Counted from the first letter of the stretch, positions 1 to 11,409 are shown. The stretch is 64,000 nt of DNA from Epiperipatus broadwayi (GCA_028023455.1 JAQFVV010012397.1:436001-500000), one strand, 5' to 3'. The notes: generated by a model from the letters alone, not told the origin. Made by a program: numbers and translations.

Positions 1-480
1 TTTAGTTATATTTTTTTAATAAAGAGAATAGGATTTATTTATCAGTATTATCTTAATTAATTAATTATTGTTAAAGTCGTAAGAATGCTATAAATTTATT
101 ATTTGAGATAATAAAAGAGGTGATAGTATTCTTATGCCATTGAGGTAGTATCCTGTGGGATATTGGCTCAATGTAATTCATATTACCACTTGTATCTCAC
201 TTCACGGTCTCATGATTCAAAAAATATTTATTTATTTAGTTTATAAAACTGAACCATATTATTATTTATTATTAGTTTGAGCTAGCTAAACAGTAGACAT
301 TAATATAGAATATCTTTATTATTGATTATATGTATTTTAGCCGAGTATAACCATTTATCTGAGCTAGTCCCATTTTATTATTATTATATGTTTCTTGGAA
401 GTGAGGGTACAATATATATACTAATTAAATACTGTCTAATGCTAGACTAGCAATTAAAAATAAAATATAAATTCATATAA
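1..480. other. AT-rich sequence without recognised gene
   Basis: I see no open reading frame of interest, no repeat and no RNA gene here. The stretch ends where the left inverted repeat of the first Penelope-like element begins. Confidence 0.5.
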
Positions 481-834
481 CACTATAATACAAGCAAAAC
501 AGAAAATTTTACTAAAATTCTTCCACAACTATGGTTTCATCTATAAACAAATAAACTTTCTAAGGAGAAATTCAACTACACATACAACTTATATATACAA
601 AACAAAATAATCTTCCCATCATTCACTTCAACAACCAACTTTCTTTAACATCAAAGGATGTCTTCACAAGATTGATAGCCTCAGATTCAAAACTTTTTAT
701 CATCAAAGTTACTTTTATTCTTCTTTTCAATTCACTTTTTTCATAAAAGATAACCTCTGGTTATCAAATAATATTTTATGACCTGGATTCAGTTCATGAA
801 TATACAATGCTGAGTTTTGATATCTATTTTTAAT
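481..834. repeat. Left inverted arm of Penelope-like relic
   Basis: This arm is the reverse complement of 1822-2158, with scattered mismatches and small gaps. It overlaps the end of the endonuclease-like reading frame, so the opposite arm carries an inverted second copy of the element's 3' end. Confidence 0.75.
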
Positions 835-945
835 GCTCCTCTTATGAACTTTAACTATTTTATTAATGCTTAATTTACTAGGGTCTAAACAAATTTTATT
901 ACAACTGCAAGGCATTTTATAAATTATTGGAAGAATAGATTGCAA
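727..945 (-). pseudogene. GIY-YIG-type endonuclease fragment of Penelope-like element
   Basis: The 72-residue minus-strand frame starts with an I-Y-K-M-P-C-S-C-N-K motif, which corresponds to the IY-x-I-x-C-x-C entrance of the GIY-YIG domain in Penelope-like elements. Further on, an H-E-x-N-P-G-H-K-I-L-F-D motif matches the region between the endonuclease core and the C-terminus. The second Y-[IV]-G half is degraded, since K-I-C-L-D stands where Y-I-G is expected. The domain normally nicks target DNA for target-primed reverse transcription. This copy is certainly inactive. Confidence 0.6.
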
Positions 946-1098
946 TCAATTGACTGTTTTGAACTATTTAGTAATAAATTTAAATTTAGGTCTTTCTTCC
1001 AGGTCACTTTCAAACCACCCAGTAAAAAAATCATTCTTATAAATCAATTAATGGCTTATTAGGAACAAAAGAAATAAACTCATTATTCACACTATCAA

Positions 1099-1800
1099 TT
1101 AAATCTTTACTATTAACCAATTTATAGATATTTTTATTAAATATAATATCATAATAAATTCATGAATATATCCTAACTCAATATAATCAGAAACAAAATG
1201 ACTCCCCTGAATATAACTATTATTTTCAAAATTATTAAGTCTTCTATTTCTATAACAAAAATTCAATAAAGAAAGTTTCTTATGAATAAAAGATTGATAA
1301 CTGTCTGGCCTTATCATATTTCTTAAATTTTTTGCTTTAACAAAAAGATTACAAAATAAAACATTATCAACTTTATCAACAATTAAATTTAAAAATTTTA
1401 ACTTATCACATTCAAATGTACCTGCCTCAATAGTAAATTTTATATTAGAATCAAAAGCATTCAATCTATCAAAAATTCCTTCAATTTATCTTTCTGTATA
1501 ACAAACAAACAATCATCAACATATCTAATAAATAATTGATTTTAAAGACTCAGACAAACTATTAATAACACTACTCATTAAAAAAATCAATATATACAGA
1601 GCACATTAAAGAAGAAGTAACATAACTAATAACCCATCCCTCTTTAATTTTATAAAACACATCATTACACACAAATAACATACAATCTTCTAATATAATG
1701 AGTATCCTTAATCTTATCTGCAGAAAAATATTCAAATTTCTTTAAAACAATAAGAAACAAATCAATGCTTTTTTTTCTATCAACTGATTGATACATGAAA
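1099..1800 (-). pseudogene. Penelope-type reverse transcriptase fragment
   Basis: The open part (1099-1464) reads S-N-I-K-F-T-I-E followed by L-K-F-L-N-L, the usual order after the catalytic box in Penelope reverse transcriptases, where F-L-D-L is typical. Just upstream on the minus strand (about 1505-1545), in a broken frame, is the catalytic Y-V-D-D-C motif. Further upstream (about 1600-1650) a K-E-G-W motif stands where the family has G-L-P-M-G. Several frameshifts separate these blocks. The upstream part of the protein is absent. Confidence 0.65.
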
Positions 1801-1821
1801 GACTTAAAGTTCATAAAAGTA

Positions 1822-2158
1822 CAATTAAAAATAGATATCAAAACTTAGCTTTTGTACATTCATGGATTGAATCCAGGTCATAAAATATTATTTGATAATG
1901 CAGAGGTTATCTTTTATGAACAAGTGAATTGAAAAGAGTAAAAGAAACTTTGATAATATTTTTTTTTTTCATCTGAGGCCATCAATCTCATGAATATATC
2001 CTTTGATATTAAAGAATGTTGGTTATTAAAGTGAATGACGGGAAGACTATTTTGTTTTTTATATATATGTTAACATTTAGAGTAGGCTATTTGTTAATAG
2101 ATGAAACCATTATTGTGGAAGAATTTTAGTAAAATTTTGTTGTTTTGGCTAATAGTGT
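1822..2158. repeat. Right inverted arm of Penelope-like relic
   Basis: This is the reverse complement of 481-834 and includes an inverted copy of the endonuclease C-terminal coding region. It ends 36 bp before the hAT-type MITE. Confidence 0.75.
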
Positions 2159-2186
2159 AGTATTATATGAATTTCTATTTTATATA

Positions 2187-2594
2187 TACTAATGCAGGGG
2201 TCCCCAATCTTATGCCTGCGGGCACCATGGTGCCCGCAGACCATTTTACATGTGCCCGCCACTATCCGAACATGATAAAAAATTATTTATCTGATACAAA
2301 TAAATTTAATTTTAAAATTTCTTATAAATTATTGTATTATATTGTAATCAAATTGTAGGGCATATTATACTTTTACAGCGTAAAAATATAAACGTTAATA
2401 TGTTAAAATTTTATTTTTGAAAAATAATTTTTTGTACATTCTGTGTATTATTAACAATATCCAACTAAAAATTTACATTGAAAAAATAAATGGTGCTCGC
2501 CACCTGGTTGAAAAAATAAATGGTGCCTGCCACCTGGCTGGTATTATAGAATGTGCTCTTAAGTGCAAAAAAGTTGGGGACCCCTGTACTACTG
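2187..2594. mobile_element. hAT-type MITE with 8-bp target duplication
   Basis: The element runs 2195-2586 (392 bp). It begins CAGGGGTCCCCAA and ends with the complement TTGGGGACCCCTG, terminal inverted repeats of the kind seen in hAT transposons. It is flanked by tactaatg (2187-2194) and tactactg (2587-2594), an 8-bp target duplication with one mismatch, again as expected for hAT. The interior is non-coding and holds a short duplicated motif (aatggtgctcgccacctgg and its variant aatggtgcctgccacctgg near 2489-2540). It has no transposase and must have been moved by another copy. The small open frames across it are chance. Confidence 0.85.
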
Positions 2595-2728
2595 TATAAA
2601 ATAAAACAAGACTATATGCAATACTCTGATATATACAATAGAAAAGACATTTTAACAATCATACATTTTCACAGCAGAAAAATTAATGAAATATTTTTGA
2701 TTTGTGTATATGCACATACATATTGTAA

Positions 2729-3110
2729 TGGTCTGGGCAAGACATGAGAAGAGAAGGCCGCATCTAACAACGGTCAAGCCTAAAGTCTTCGGGTAGGATG
2801 CTGGAGACGACGCGTTGAAGTACATAACCTATGATTGCACAGACTTCCAATAGACCAGCTCCATACTCATTTATTAAATTCAGATGCAATTTGGGTTAGT
2901 TCACTTACATCTCACTCCCACTTATTTTAGCCCCATTATGCCACAGTATTCGAACTCAGGGAGACTTCACTGTTGACTCTATTAACATGGTGTACTTCAC
3001 TGTTGACTCTATTAACAGGGAGTACCTACGCATACTAATAATCAGATTTTCTTATCAGGATTTTTATTAATTAATTACCTCTACCTAAAATCTTTAATAC
3101 TGTGTTTATC
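2729..3110. other. GC-shifted fragment, possibly a decayed LTR end
   Basis: The stretch begins tgtaatggtctgggcaag and is less AT-rich than its surroundings to about 3060. The opening resembles tgtaacggtcaggtt at about 60218, and both read like a 5' LTR terminus. It includes a 30-bp tandem duplication, with acttcactgttgactc at 2964 and again at 2994. I see no coding potential, and the classification is tentative. Confidence 0.25.
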
Positions 3111-4038
3111 AATATATGTGTAAAATAATGCAAAGTGCTTGTAAGGTATTGGCTTCAATGAATGCAAGGAAATGGCTTAATAAACTAAAGAGACTATATT
3201 AATTCAACAAGTTTCTTAACATTTATTTTATAACATGAGATAAAAAAAATATGAGAATAGTAAAAATAAAAATGGAATAATGCAATGTTTAGTTAATATT
3301 TACAAATCTGGATTTTAAAAAATGATCAATGCGTGTCCCGTTATTTCCATGATAAAGATTCATACTAAAGACATTTCTATATACAAAGTAATGATAAGCA
3401 AAATAAAGTTTCAGTGAACTTGGAATTAACTAGCTAAGTTAATTTTACATTTTACATGTACATCAATTCATATTGCGTATCCAGTTCCAATGGTTGAAGA
3501 TTGATTACCTGAAGACCTCCCTCTCCTTTGAAAAATTAATGGAACTCTTAACATGATAGGAAAATAGATCCATTCAGAAAATTAATCATGCAGAATAACT
3601 CTAAATAATAAGTGTTAGATGAAGAAACAACAAATAACAAATTCTGTTCTGCTAGAGTATATGGAAATTAATGTTTTAAAATAAAATGCTTACCTAAAGT
3701 TTCATGTAATATTCACCTTAGTAACAAACAAAAGTTAAGTACTAAGGATGGGGATTGAACCTAGATTTTATTATTAAAAAATAATAATAATCCCAACTAA
3801 AATTAGCTCCCCCCCCCCACCATTTCTCATGCTGTCCTAAAATGAACTGTTCTAAAAAAAATGCTGAATTGACTGATTTTGCATTTTTAATAATAAAATA
3901 AAATAATAAACAAAAACAAGTAGTGATGTGTATATAGATATTTTAAAAACAAACAAAAAAATATATAATACATAATGAACATAATTTCATGAATCGATCA
4001 ATTAAATTATATTTGGTGAATTGACAGTCCCCTACAGC
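3111..4038. other. No gene seen
   Basis: This is AT-rich sequence with a C-tract near 3811-3820 and short A/T-simple stretches. I found nothing that supports a gene or a transposon. Confidence 0.4.
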
Positions 4039-4200
4039 TCAAGACTCATATTTCAGGCGATTTCCTCTGTGCAGATATGGATTGTTTATTGCAATTTCTG
4101 AATGGCACCTTCCAAAAGACTCCACATTGATTAACTGATATTTCTTCCCAGCCCTTGCATAGACATTCCGTTCTATACAAAGATAGTCTATTAGGCGATT
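4039..4200 (-). CDS. Candidate terminal coding exon, unknown protein
   Basis: A 162-nt minus-strand block follows a possible acceptor (ctacattag, AG at 4202-4201) and reads 53 codons to a TGA at 4039-4041. The predicted peptide looks protein-like rather than A/T-driven: it contains YLCIERNVYARAGKKY, then VESFGRCHSEI, then NNPYLHRGNRLKYES at the C-terminus. Base composition is richer in G+C than the surroundings. I do not recognise the family. The polypyrimidine tract is weak, and the upstream exon cannot be identified. It lies downstream of and on the same strand as the sushi exons, so it could be their last exon, but the phase of the proposed acceptor (0) does not match a sushi donor (1) directly. 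It could also be a fragment of another gene or a processed relic. Confidence 0.45.
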   Translation of the reverse strand, partial: NRLIDYLCIERNVYARAGKKYQLINVESFGRCHSEIAINNPYLHRGNRLKYES

Positions 4201-5278
4201 CTAATGTAGACAATACTGATATTTAGACTCCTATGGTTAACAGATTAATGATCCAACCGAACAACAACCAATTTCATTAGCCAGAATGCAATTATATTAA
4301 TTTAATAAGTACAAGTTTTAAATTAATTACAGTTCGCAGTATATAAAAAATTTTAAAAAACTTCTTTATGCACTAGAAATGAATTATCCACTCATTTTTT
4401 AAATGTTGGCTATATATATATGCACTTCTTATAAATTCATGCTTGATTAGAAGGTTTACTATAATTTCATTATTTTAATTTTAACAGTTTAAAATACTTT
4501 TCTAAACAAAATATGTTCGATTGCTAGTATTAATTTGTTTAATTTATAATAAAAAAAGTCATTTTTGCTTCATTAAAATTTGCGTTAAATTATGGGTATA
4601 AAATCAATATGTTCAAACTAAAATCTCCATTTTGTATGGTGTTCAAAACCTCTGGTTCCAATGAAGTTAGCTTTCCATAGCAAACATATAATATTGAAGA
4701 AGAAAGGGCTATAATTGCATTCTCTTTTATAGCCGGTGTCATTTCTGTTTCCTAGTGTATGAAGTATTTCATTTCCTTACTGTAAGTACCTATTTTTATC
4801 CATGTATACATATTGTGATAATCGATTCAAGAAATTACATTATTCATTATTATTTCATTCTTATTATTAGGTTGTTTGGCAAAGCTCTTGATCTCTGATC
4901 ATTATTAAGTTTGCTTATTACAGTCTATGTCATCGTTCTTTCCTTTCTTGTGACACGTATAACATTCAACACAAGTTAAGTATTATTAAACATATATATT
5001 TATACTAATTCACTAAGTGTTTAATCTTGTTAATTCTAACAATTGGAGTTTTCTTTGTTACCATATATATAAAGAAATTTTGCCATACATGATTTATTAT
5101 TCAATTATTTGATGCAGTACTGACATATTATGTCTATATAGATATGTATTTTACTTCATTCAGATTTTACAAATAGAATATTAGCAGAACATATTAGTTT
5201 AACTGGATATAAACATTAACCTGACATAACCTAACACTATAGGTTGCTAAAGGTTGGCGTGGGTAAGATTTTAAGTTA
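4201..5278. other. No gene seen
   Basis: AT-rich sequence without identifiable coding or repeat structure. The Ty3/gypsy relic's downstream end probably intrudes at the high-coordinate edge. Confidence 0.4.
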
Positions 5279-5302
5279 CCCTTAAAATTCCCCTCCCCTT
5301 TC
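5279..5302 (-). other. Polypurine tract of the Ty3/gypsy relic
   Basis: On the minus strand this is an uninterrupted purine run, AAAGGGGAGGGGAA, followed by TTTTAAGGG. It lies just downstream of the integrase, where the plus-strand primer and the start of the 3' LTR are expected. Confidence 0.5.
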
Positions 5303-5836
5303 AAGTTTAAAATTTTACTTAATAGTTAAAATTTTACCTCTCTATAAGTGCATAAATGGATGTAATATTGGGTACATTTTCTTTTTTTTGAAAGCTTGAA
5401 AACCTATCTCAAATACTTCCTCTTTAATTCTTTGATTCTAATTGTGCTTTCCTTCATTCCCCTTAGTGAACTCATTGCTTAAAGTCATTCGGTGAGGATT
5501 TGACACTGGGCATTCATTTTTTTGCTTATGATTCAAACCATACCAATGTTATGTCTCTATTATAAATGGCATACAAATTTGTTTAGTAACCTCTCTTCTC
5601 CTGTGAGACTTACTGGATTTTGTGGATTATCTAACATTAGAGTATACATCATCATATGTGGAATAACTCACAAACAATTCTGGTTTGCTCCAAGGTATCT
5701 CAGTAAATGTCATGAACTATTCACTGGAGCATACTCTCATAAAAATAGTACAGAACTATCAATACCCTAGTCATGCATTTTTTTGTATTCTGATTTTTCC
5801 CTTTTTCATTTATTACCTCTCCTTTTAGCTTTCTAT

Positions 5837-7165
5837 TCACTGTTTAGGGTAAAGTTGGTAATCATATACTCTTTCTGATTGACCACAATAGGGTTTGAAT
5901 ATTCTGACATTAATAGTGCCTTTCATTTCTGCCTTTACACCTACCCAAAAAGCATTTGAACCTATCTGTTTCACTATGGAATATGTTCCTTCATATTGCA
6001 AGTTGAATTTTTGATATTTATTTTCGCAAAGTCTGCTTACAAGAGGGGTTTTTATAAGCACTTTATCTCCTATATGAAATTATGTAGATTTTTCCCTTTC
6101 ATTTTTATTCCTTTGTTTTGCCTTTCCAATTAGTATTGTAGGCCTTTTGCCTTATTGTTTCTGCATTTATAATAAGATGTATAGTTGTGAGTATATATTT
6201 TACAAATAATGTTGGTGCGGGTTTGTCAAAATGCAATTTAATGAGTGCAAATTCAGTTGATTTGTTTATGTTCGAATTAATAGAATTTACCATACACTCC
6301 ATTTGCTTTACCTATCCTTATGCTCATCCCCAAGGTAAGTCCAAAACAACCTTCCAAGCTCCTGTGTTACACATTTGCAAGGTTTGAACTGTGGATTCCT
6401 GATGGATTTGAGCACATGTTTGATCTAAGATTTTTCCACCCATTTTTTCCATTCTCTTGACAGGAAAGTCTGTTAGTATGGTTCTAGGTTTCCCTATCTT
6501 GATGAATTGGAATTGTTTAATACTCTAATGGTGTGTCTAGTATTAGCTTGGGGTATTGGGTAAGCTGAAACCTATTTAGAAAAGAGATATATTACAAATA
6601 GACATTTCTTTTTATTAAATGAGGGTGGAGGCCTATAATAATCTATTGCTAGGATCTTATTTGGTCTTTCTGGTATTATTGAATTAGTTATATTTGCAAG
6701 ATTTTGGTTTACTGGCTTAGCATGTAAGCACACCAGACAATCTTGAAGTGATTTCAAGATGTCCCTATACATTTTCAGCTAATAAAACCCCAATTTTTTA
6801 AGAGTATATTCTGCCTTATGGGCACCGAAGTGGCTGTATAGATAGTGGACATATTTTATGAGTGGGATTGTTAATGACTTAGATATTACTACCCTCCACT
6901 TTTCAATGTCTAAATTTTGGTTATAATGTAAAGAACTACCCCCCCCCTTAAAATCTAAAATTTGTTTTTAATATAAAAAACCCCTTTCTTGCTTGTGTTG
7001 TGTAAGATACTTTGGCATATGCAGAACTTTCTTTCCTTTTAATGCTTGCATGATTACTTTCAAATTAGAATCTTTGGACTGAATTTCAGGCAAATTTTCT
7101 AAATTGTTCTCCGCATTGTAGTCAATCATTAGATTAACATTAGTAATGTAGGCGTTATCTACCAA
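5837..7165 (-). pseudogene. Ty3/gypsy integrase relic
   Basis: Separate minus-strand fragments line up with an integrase. 6968-7165 covers the linker between RNase H and integrase. 6572-6772 contains a C-x2-C pair (C-L-V-C-L-H-A-K-P) and the start of the catalytic core with the first aspartate preserved (I-L-A-I-D-Y-Y). 5837-6061 covers the C-terminal domain (Y-E-G-T-Y-S-I-V-K, then N-A-F-W-V near its middle). The pieces lie in different frames with stops between. A C-tract near 6940 interrupts the linker. The protein would have joined element cDNA to host DNA. Confidence 0.7.
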
Positions 7166-7179
7166 AAGATTATTTTGTT

Positions 7180-8360
7180 CTGACCTACATGGGTTTTGAT
7201 CAGCACATCTGCTACCACATTCTTGGATCTTCTACAGTACTGCATGCTGTAATTGAATTCCTGTAACAGCAAACTCCATCTGACTAGGTGGTTAGTGACC
7301 ACTATCACCTGATCCAAGAAGCATCTGTCAAAACTTTTGGAAAGCCCACACTATTGCCAGTACTTCCTTCTCATAACTGTGTAATTTATTTCGGGACCTT
7401 TTAGAAGCCGGTTAATAAAATAGAGGACACCAGGTTGGCATTCCTCCTGGTTTTGAGATAACTTTATCCCCAATCTGAAACCACTACTGTCTGGACAATA
7501 AATGGTTATTAAAATCAGGGAAAGCTAACATAGTTTGCTCAAATAATACTGTTTTTTCAAATGCCCTATCTTGCTCCTCAGACCATTTCCATTTTTACAT
7601 ATTTCCTGATTAATGGTTTTATGCGGTCTGAGAACTTTTGGTAGAAACAATTATAAAAGTTACACCACCCTAAAAATGACCTGATTTGTTTTTTATTTGT
7701 GGGTTTAGGAGTTCTGTATGGCCCTGATCTTATCAGGATGAGGTCTTATCCCATTGCATCCAATGATATGACCCATGGAGATGACTGGGCTACATGCTAA
7801 TGTGCTCTTCTTGAAGTTGACCTTAATTCCCTTTTCATAACACTCTTTAAAAACAAAATTAGGTGTTGAAGTGTTCGTTAATGGTGGTAGATGCTACAAT
7901 CACATCGTCCACATAAATGGTTGCAATCTATTTGACCTCTGGATATAGGCTTCTATCCAGGCATCTATTGATCAATCCAAAGGGCATCCTATTGAACTGA
8001 TATGTAAAACCCTCATATCGGAAGGGGCTATATTGGTGATCATCTGTATGGAGCTCAATCTGCCAATAGCTGGAGGTTAAATCAAACTAAAAAAACATCT
8101 TATTTCCAAACCTTACGAATAATTCATGGTTGGGCAATGGAATATTCCTGTTAGAAACTATAATTTTGTTCAGTTGTTGAACAACTAAACAAAATCTCAT
8201 TGGCCTGTCTTTCTTCTTCATAGTTACAACTGGATTACAGTAAGGTGAAGAACATTTGGAAATAATTCCCCAATCTAGTATTTTATTAAGCTGTCTAGAT
8301 ATCTCTTCATGATACTGATATAGAATAGGGTATGATTTGGATTAAAATGTTTGGTTAAGA
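7180..8360 (-). pseudogene. Ty3/gypsy reverse transcriptase and RNase H relic
   Basis: In broken minus-strand frames the reverse transcriptase is clear. F-D-L-T-S-S-Y-W-Q-I-E-L and then Y-Q-F-N-R-M-P-F-G-L occur near 7950-8095, and the catalytic Y-V-D-D box is at 7904-7915. Remnants of the RNase H domain and of the hinge before integrase follow down to about 7180. The same boxes occur in the younger element at 36559-38760, so both belong to related Ty3/gypsy lineages. Confidence 0.75.
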
Positions 8361-8779
8361 ATCAGTTTTATTCTTTTCTGGAAATCCTCTCTTATCCCTA
8401 GTATTTTGGAGAAAATGAGACCAAATTCAAAAATAACAAGTCATAATTTTTCTTTCTCATCATTTCCAAGTAAATTGGAATGTGATTTCACTCTCAATCA
8501 ATGCCTCTGTGATTACAGATTTCATGCAATCAACTTCACATGCCATATCTCAGGTGCAATGTCATTTTTGATCTTATCATTAATTCTATCTTGCATGGGA
8601 AATCAATGACATAATGGTTCAGGTGAAGAAAGACTGCCCCTAGAATTACTTCATGCATGATGGGGAGTTGTATGGCTAATCTTAATTTGGAGTCAGATTT
8701 GTTTTTGCAGCAGTTGGGCTTCTCTATTATTAGCCATAGTAACTTGAATCGATTTTAGGAGCATAGTCTTGATATTGGG

Positions 8780-8890
8780 TTTATTTGTCAGCCTTATGAA
8801 AGAATGCATCTGAAACCACTGAAATCTGGCTAACAGGATCTAATAATGCTTTAACTAGAAAATCCTCAAACAACATCTCTATTGTGGAGC
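8780..8890 (-). pseudogene. Ty3/gypsy protease remnant
   Basis: The minus strand reads A-L-L-D-P-V-S-Q-I-S-V-V-S, which corresponds to the A-L-L-D-T-G-S-x-I-S-x-[VI] active-site region of retrotransposon aspartic proteases. The D-T-G triad has become D-P-V. It lies upstream of the reverse transcriptase, as expected. Confidence 0.6.
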
Positions 8891-9679
8891 AGCTTTATAC
8901 AGTAAAGTTGGGTGCTCTATCTCCCACGAACATATTAAATTGGTAATTTTCTGATTTATAATTTGGTCTGTGTTCCTCATTGTTCTTCCAGTCTCTTAAG
9001 TTGAGGAACATAGCCTCAAGTACCATTTAAGTTGGTTTCCTTTAGATTTGGGTGAGTAGTTACTACACTCAGGATTTAGGAGATATTCTTGGCTTTTAAG
9101 GGGGTTTATTTTAGTTTTATTCTCCCTTGTCTGATTTTAGTTGGGTGACAAGGTGAATGAGGAAATTTGCTGTAATGATTTCCTCTTCCAATGGTTGGGG
9201 TCATTATTCCTTATCCTCCTTTTGTAAAAAATATCATTTACAGCAGCATCTTCTATCAACTTCTCTGGGACTCTATTAGACATGTTGACAGTGTTTATGT
9301 TGTCTTTAAATCCAATTTGGTAAAATAAGCTTTCTGTACAGAAGTTAATATCTCACTTATACTTGGTTGGATAAGCTCCTTTGTTAATGTTCATATTTAT
9401 CTTTACTTAAAAGTATTCTTACTTATAAAATAATGACTATGGGTACTTTCCAGGAAGTTTATTCTGCCTGTGTAATAATGCCATTATTTAATAGATCTTT
9501 AAGTGCTTCTTCAACATTCAGCTTAAGTACAAAGATAACTTTCCTAAATCTATAAATGATTTATTGTGTATTTAAAATTTGTTCTATCTCTATTAGCTTT
9601 GTCTTTAATTAATAAGCTGGATTTCAACAGTTGAGGAAATTTATTTATTTTTTGATTCCATTTGTACTTCTTTAATAAT

Positions 9680-9850
9680 ATTAAAACAGGAAAAACTCTC
9701 TATACGTATAGAGAGTTTTGCCTGTTTGAATAAGTTATGTGCAAGCATAAGAAATTGTGACCATGTGATGTTTATTGGCTTAATAATATTAAACCTGACT
9801 CTCAAAGGCTTGAACCAGTTCTGTCTCAATATAGGTCACAAATTTTCAGT
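9680..9850. repeat. Foldback-family fragment with short perfect palindrome
   Basis: The centre (about 9699-9718) is the palindrome ctctctatacgtatagagag. The sequence to its right, through gcaagcataagaaattgtgaccatgtgatgttta, matches the end of the foldback elements at 41548-42130 and 51587-52045. It appears to be a truncated member of that family inside the Ty3/gypsy relic. Confidence 0.55.
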
Positions 9851-10139
9851 TACAACATATAATGATAAATTTTTTATCCATCTGTTAACTTTTACTATTA
9901 TTGATGCTATTCCTTTGAAGTAAATAGGATTACCATTTACATCCATAGAAACCAATTTTGTCTTACTGATTGGTGTATTTTCATTCATTTTCCTTTAATA
10001 GTTAAACCTGCCACTATCAATTTCCATTTTGATAATTCGGGCACAGATTTTACATTTAATACATTAAATGTATCATCATCTTTCATTATTTTTTTTTTAC
10101 ATTTGCTGAGCTCTTGAATACTCCTTTACTCAATTTACT

Positions 10140-10215
10140 ACTGGTACATTTTTTGTTTGTTTTTACAAACTTTTAACAAATGACTTCTCAGTCCACAATT
10201 ATTATATTTCTATTT
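10140..10215 (-). pseudogene. Gag nucleocapsid zinc-knuckle remnant
   Basis: The minus strand reads Y-N-N-C-G-L-R-S-H-L-L-K-V-C, close to a C-x2-C-x4-H-x4-C knuckle in which the first cysteine is now tyrosine. Its position upstream of the protease remnant fits gag. Confidence 0.5.
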
Positions 10216-10379
10216 TTTATATTTACATATTTTCTTTATGTCTCATTTCTTTCCAGAGCAGTATCAAATATAGATATCCTTTTTAGTATTTCTATCAATC
10301 ATCTATGCCTTCATCTTTTTCAATGATGTAGTTACTTTAATAAACATCTGCTACATTTTTAAATTCTGTTGAACATTCT

Positions 10380-10570
10380 CAACAGCTTCTAGTACTAGTA
10401 TCATCGACGGTACAGGTCGCAGGATGGTGCTGTTGCTACTCAAGACAGTCAAATATAACATTTCTGAAACAGGCTGCAATGACCTGTAGTGTGTTATGCT
10501 AATTTCTCGCAATTCACACTTGGCTAATGCGACCGGTATTGACCCTGCATTATTGTATAATTTGAGAGTG
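10380..10570. other. G+C-richer stretch of unknown origin at edge of Ty3/gypsy relic
   Basis: This short island is richer in G+C than its flanks. It may be remaining gag sequence or flanking LTR. No motif is recognisable in either strand. Confidence 0.25.
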
Positions 10571-10879
10571 TGTAGATTTTAAGTCAATGTAATATTTGAA
10601 ATGTTATTGAAAAAATTATTTTAATGATGAAGCTCCAAATAATTTTAAAACTGCCATGGTTCTGAACTGAGTATGGAGGGGTATAAAATTAAAAAAAGTT
10701 TTGTTGTAAGCATGAACTATTGCAGAGTCATGGTATTTGTGAGATGACATGAGACTAACAAAATAGATATTTTAAAACATGACTTTGTGATAGAAGAAGT
10801 ATAGTGAACAAACAGACTAACTAATGATATTGTTTTGTTGTTTGAATTTTCCAAGTTAGTGTGTATTAATCAAAAGTAA

Positions 10880-11050
10880 CTTAATAATAAAAAGTATTAT
10901 AATATGTAAATGCATGTATGCGCATATATTTTATAAAAGTGTACTTCAAAGATTAACTAAAAACAACTTAATAAAAGATATAGGAATGTATGTGCATATA
11001 TTTTATAAATGCGTACTTCAAATAATGTTAACTGATCTATATAAATAAAG
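10880..11050. repeat. Imperfect tandem duplication, about 70 bp
   Basis: Two adjacent copies share the core gcatatattttataaa and the following acttcaaa, with several substitutions. No further copies are seen. Confidence 0.4.
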
Positions 11051-11160
11051 CACACATAAATAATTATCGATATTAAAGTAGTAAATTGAAATGTTAGAGT
11101 TAAACATTACCTGGTATGTAAATTTTCACACATACATATATGTGAAGGGAGCAGCAAGGT

Positions 11161-11409
11161 TATAGTTTTCAAACCTTTTCATTTCTTTTCAATTATTATT
11201 TATTTCTCGGCTTCAATAAATCTCTTATACTAATTAGCTTTCCTATAGTTTTCAAACCTTGTCATTTCTTTTCAATTATTATTTCTTTCTCGGCTTCAAT
11301 AAATCTCTTATACTAATTAGCTTTCCTATAGTTTTCAAACCTTGTCATTTCTTTTCAATTATTATTTATTTCTCGGCTTCGATAAATCTCTTATACTAAT
11401 TAGCTTTCC
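11161..11409. repeat. Three-copy 83-bp minisatellite
   Basis: Three nearly identical 83-bp units start with tatagttttcaaacctt at 11161, 11244 and 11327. They differ at only a few positions, so the expansion is recent. The units are non-coding. Confidence 0.9.

Larger units (their letters stand above)
481..2158 (-). mobile_element. Penelope-like retroelement relic flanked by inverted repeats
   Basis: A decayed Penelope-like element lies on the minus strand. Its reverse-transcriptase part (about 1100-1800) and a GIY-YIG-endonuclease-like C-terminus (727-945) sit between two arms that are reverse complements of each other, 481-834 and 1822-2158. The arms share, for example, the stretch around attttactaaaattcttcc near 506-525 and its complement near 2119-2138. 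Penelope elements are known to carry long terminal copies in direct or inverted orientation, so the architecture fits the family. Frameshifts and stops break the coding sequence, and no product is expected. The second, better preserved copy at 58077-59705 has the same layout. Confidence 0.75.
5279..10560 (-). mobile_element. Ty3/gypsy LTR retrotransposon relic
   Basis: Reading the minus strand from high to low coordinates gives the standard Ty3/gypsy order: a nucleocapsid zinc-knuckle remnant (about 10140-10215), a protease remnant (about 8780-8890), reverse transcriptase and RNase H (about 8360-7180), and integrase (7165-5837). A purine-rich tract suited to priming plus-strand DNA follows at 5279-5302. 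All frames are broken by many stops and shifts, so this is an old copy. I could not identify the two LTRs. Foldback DNA around 9680-9850 has inserted into the gag region. Confidence 0.75.

Noticed and set aside
5522-5770. 82-codon plus-strand frame as a gene
   Set aside because: It is on the strand opposite to the Ty3/gypsy relic, just downstream of its integrase, with no recognisable domain.
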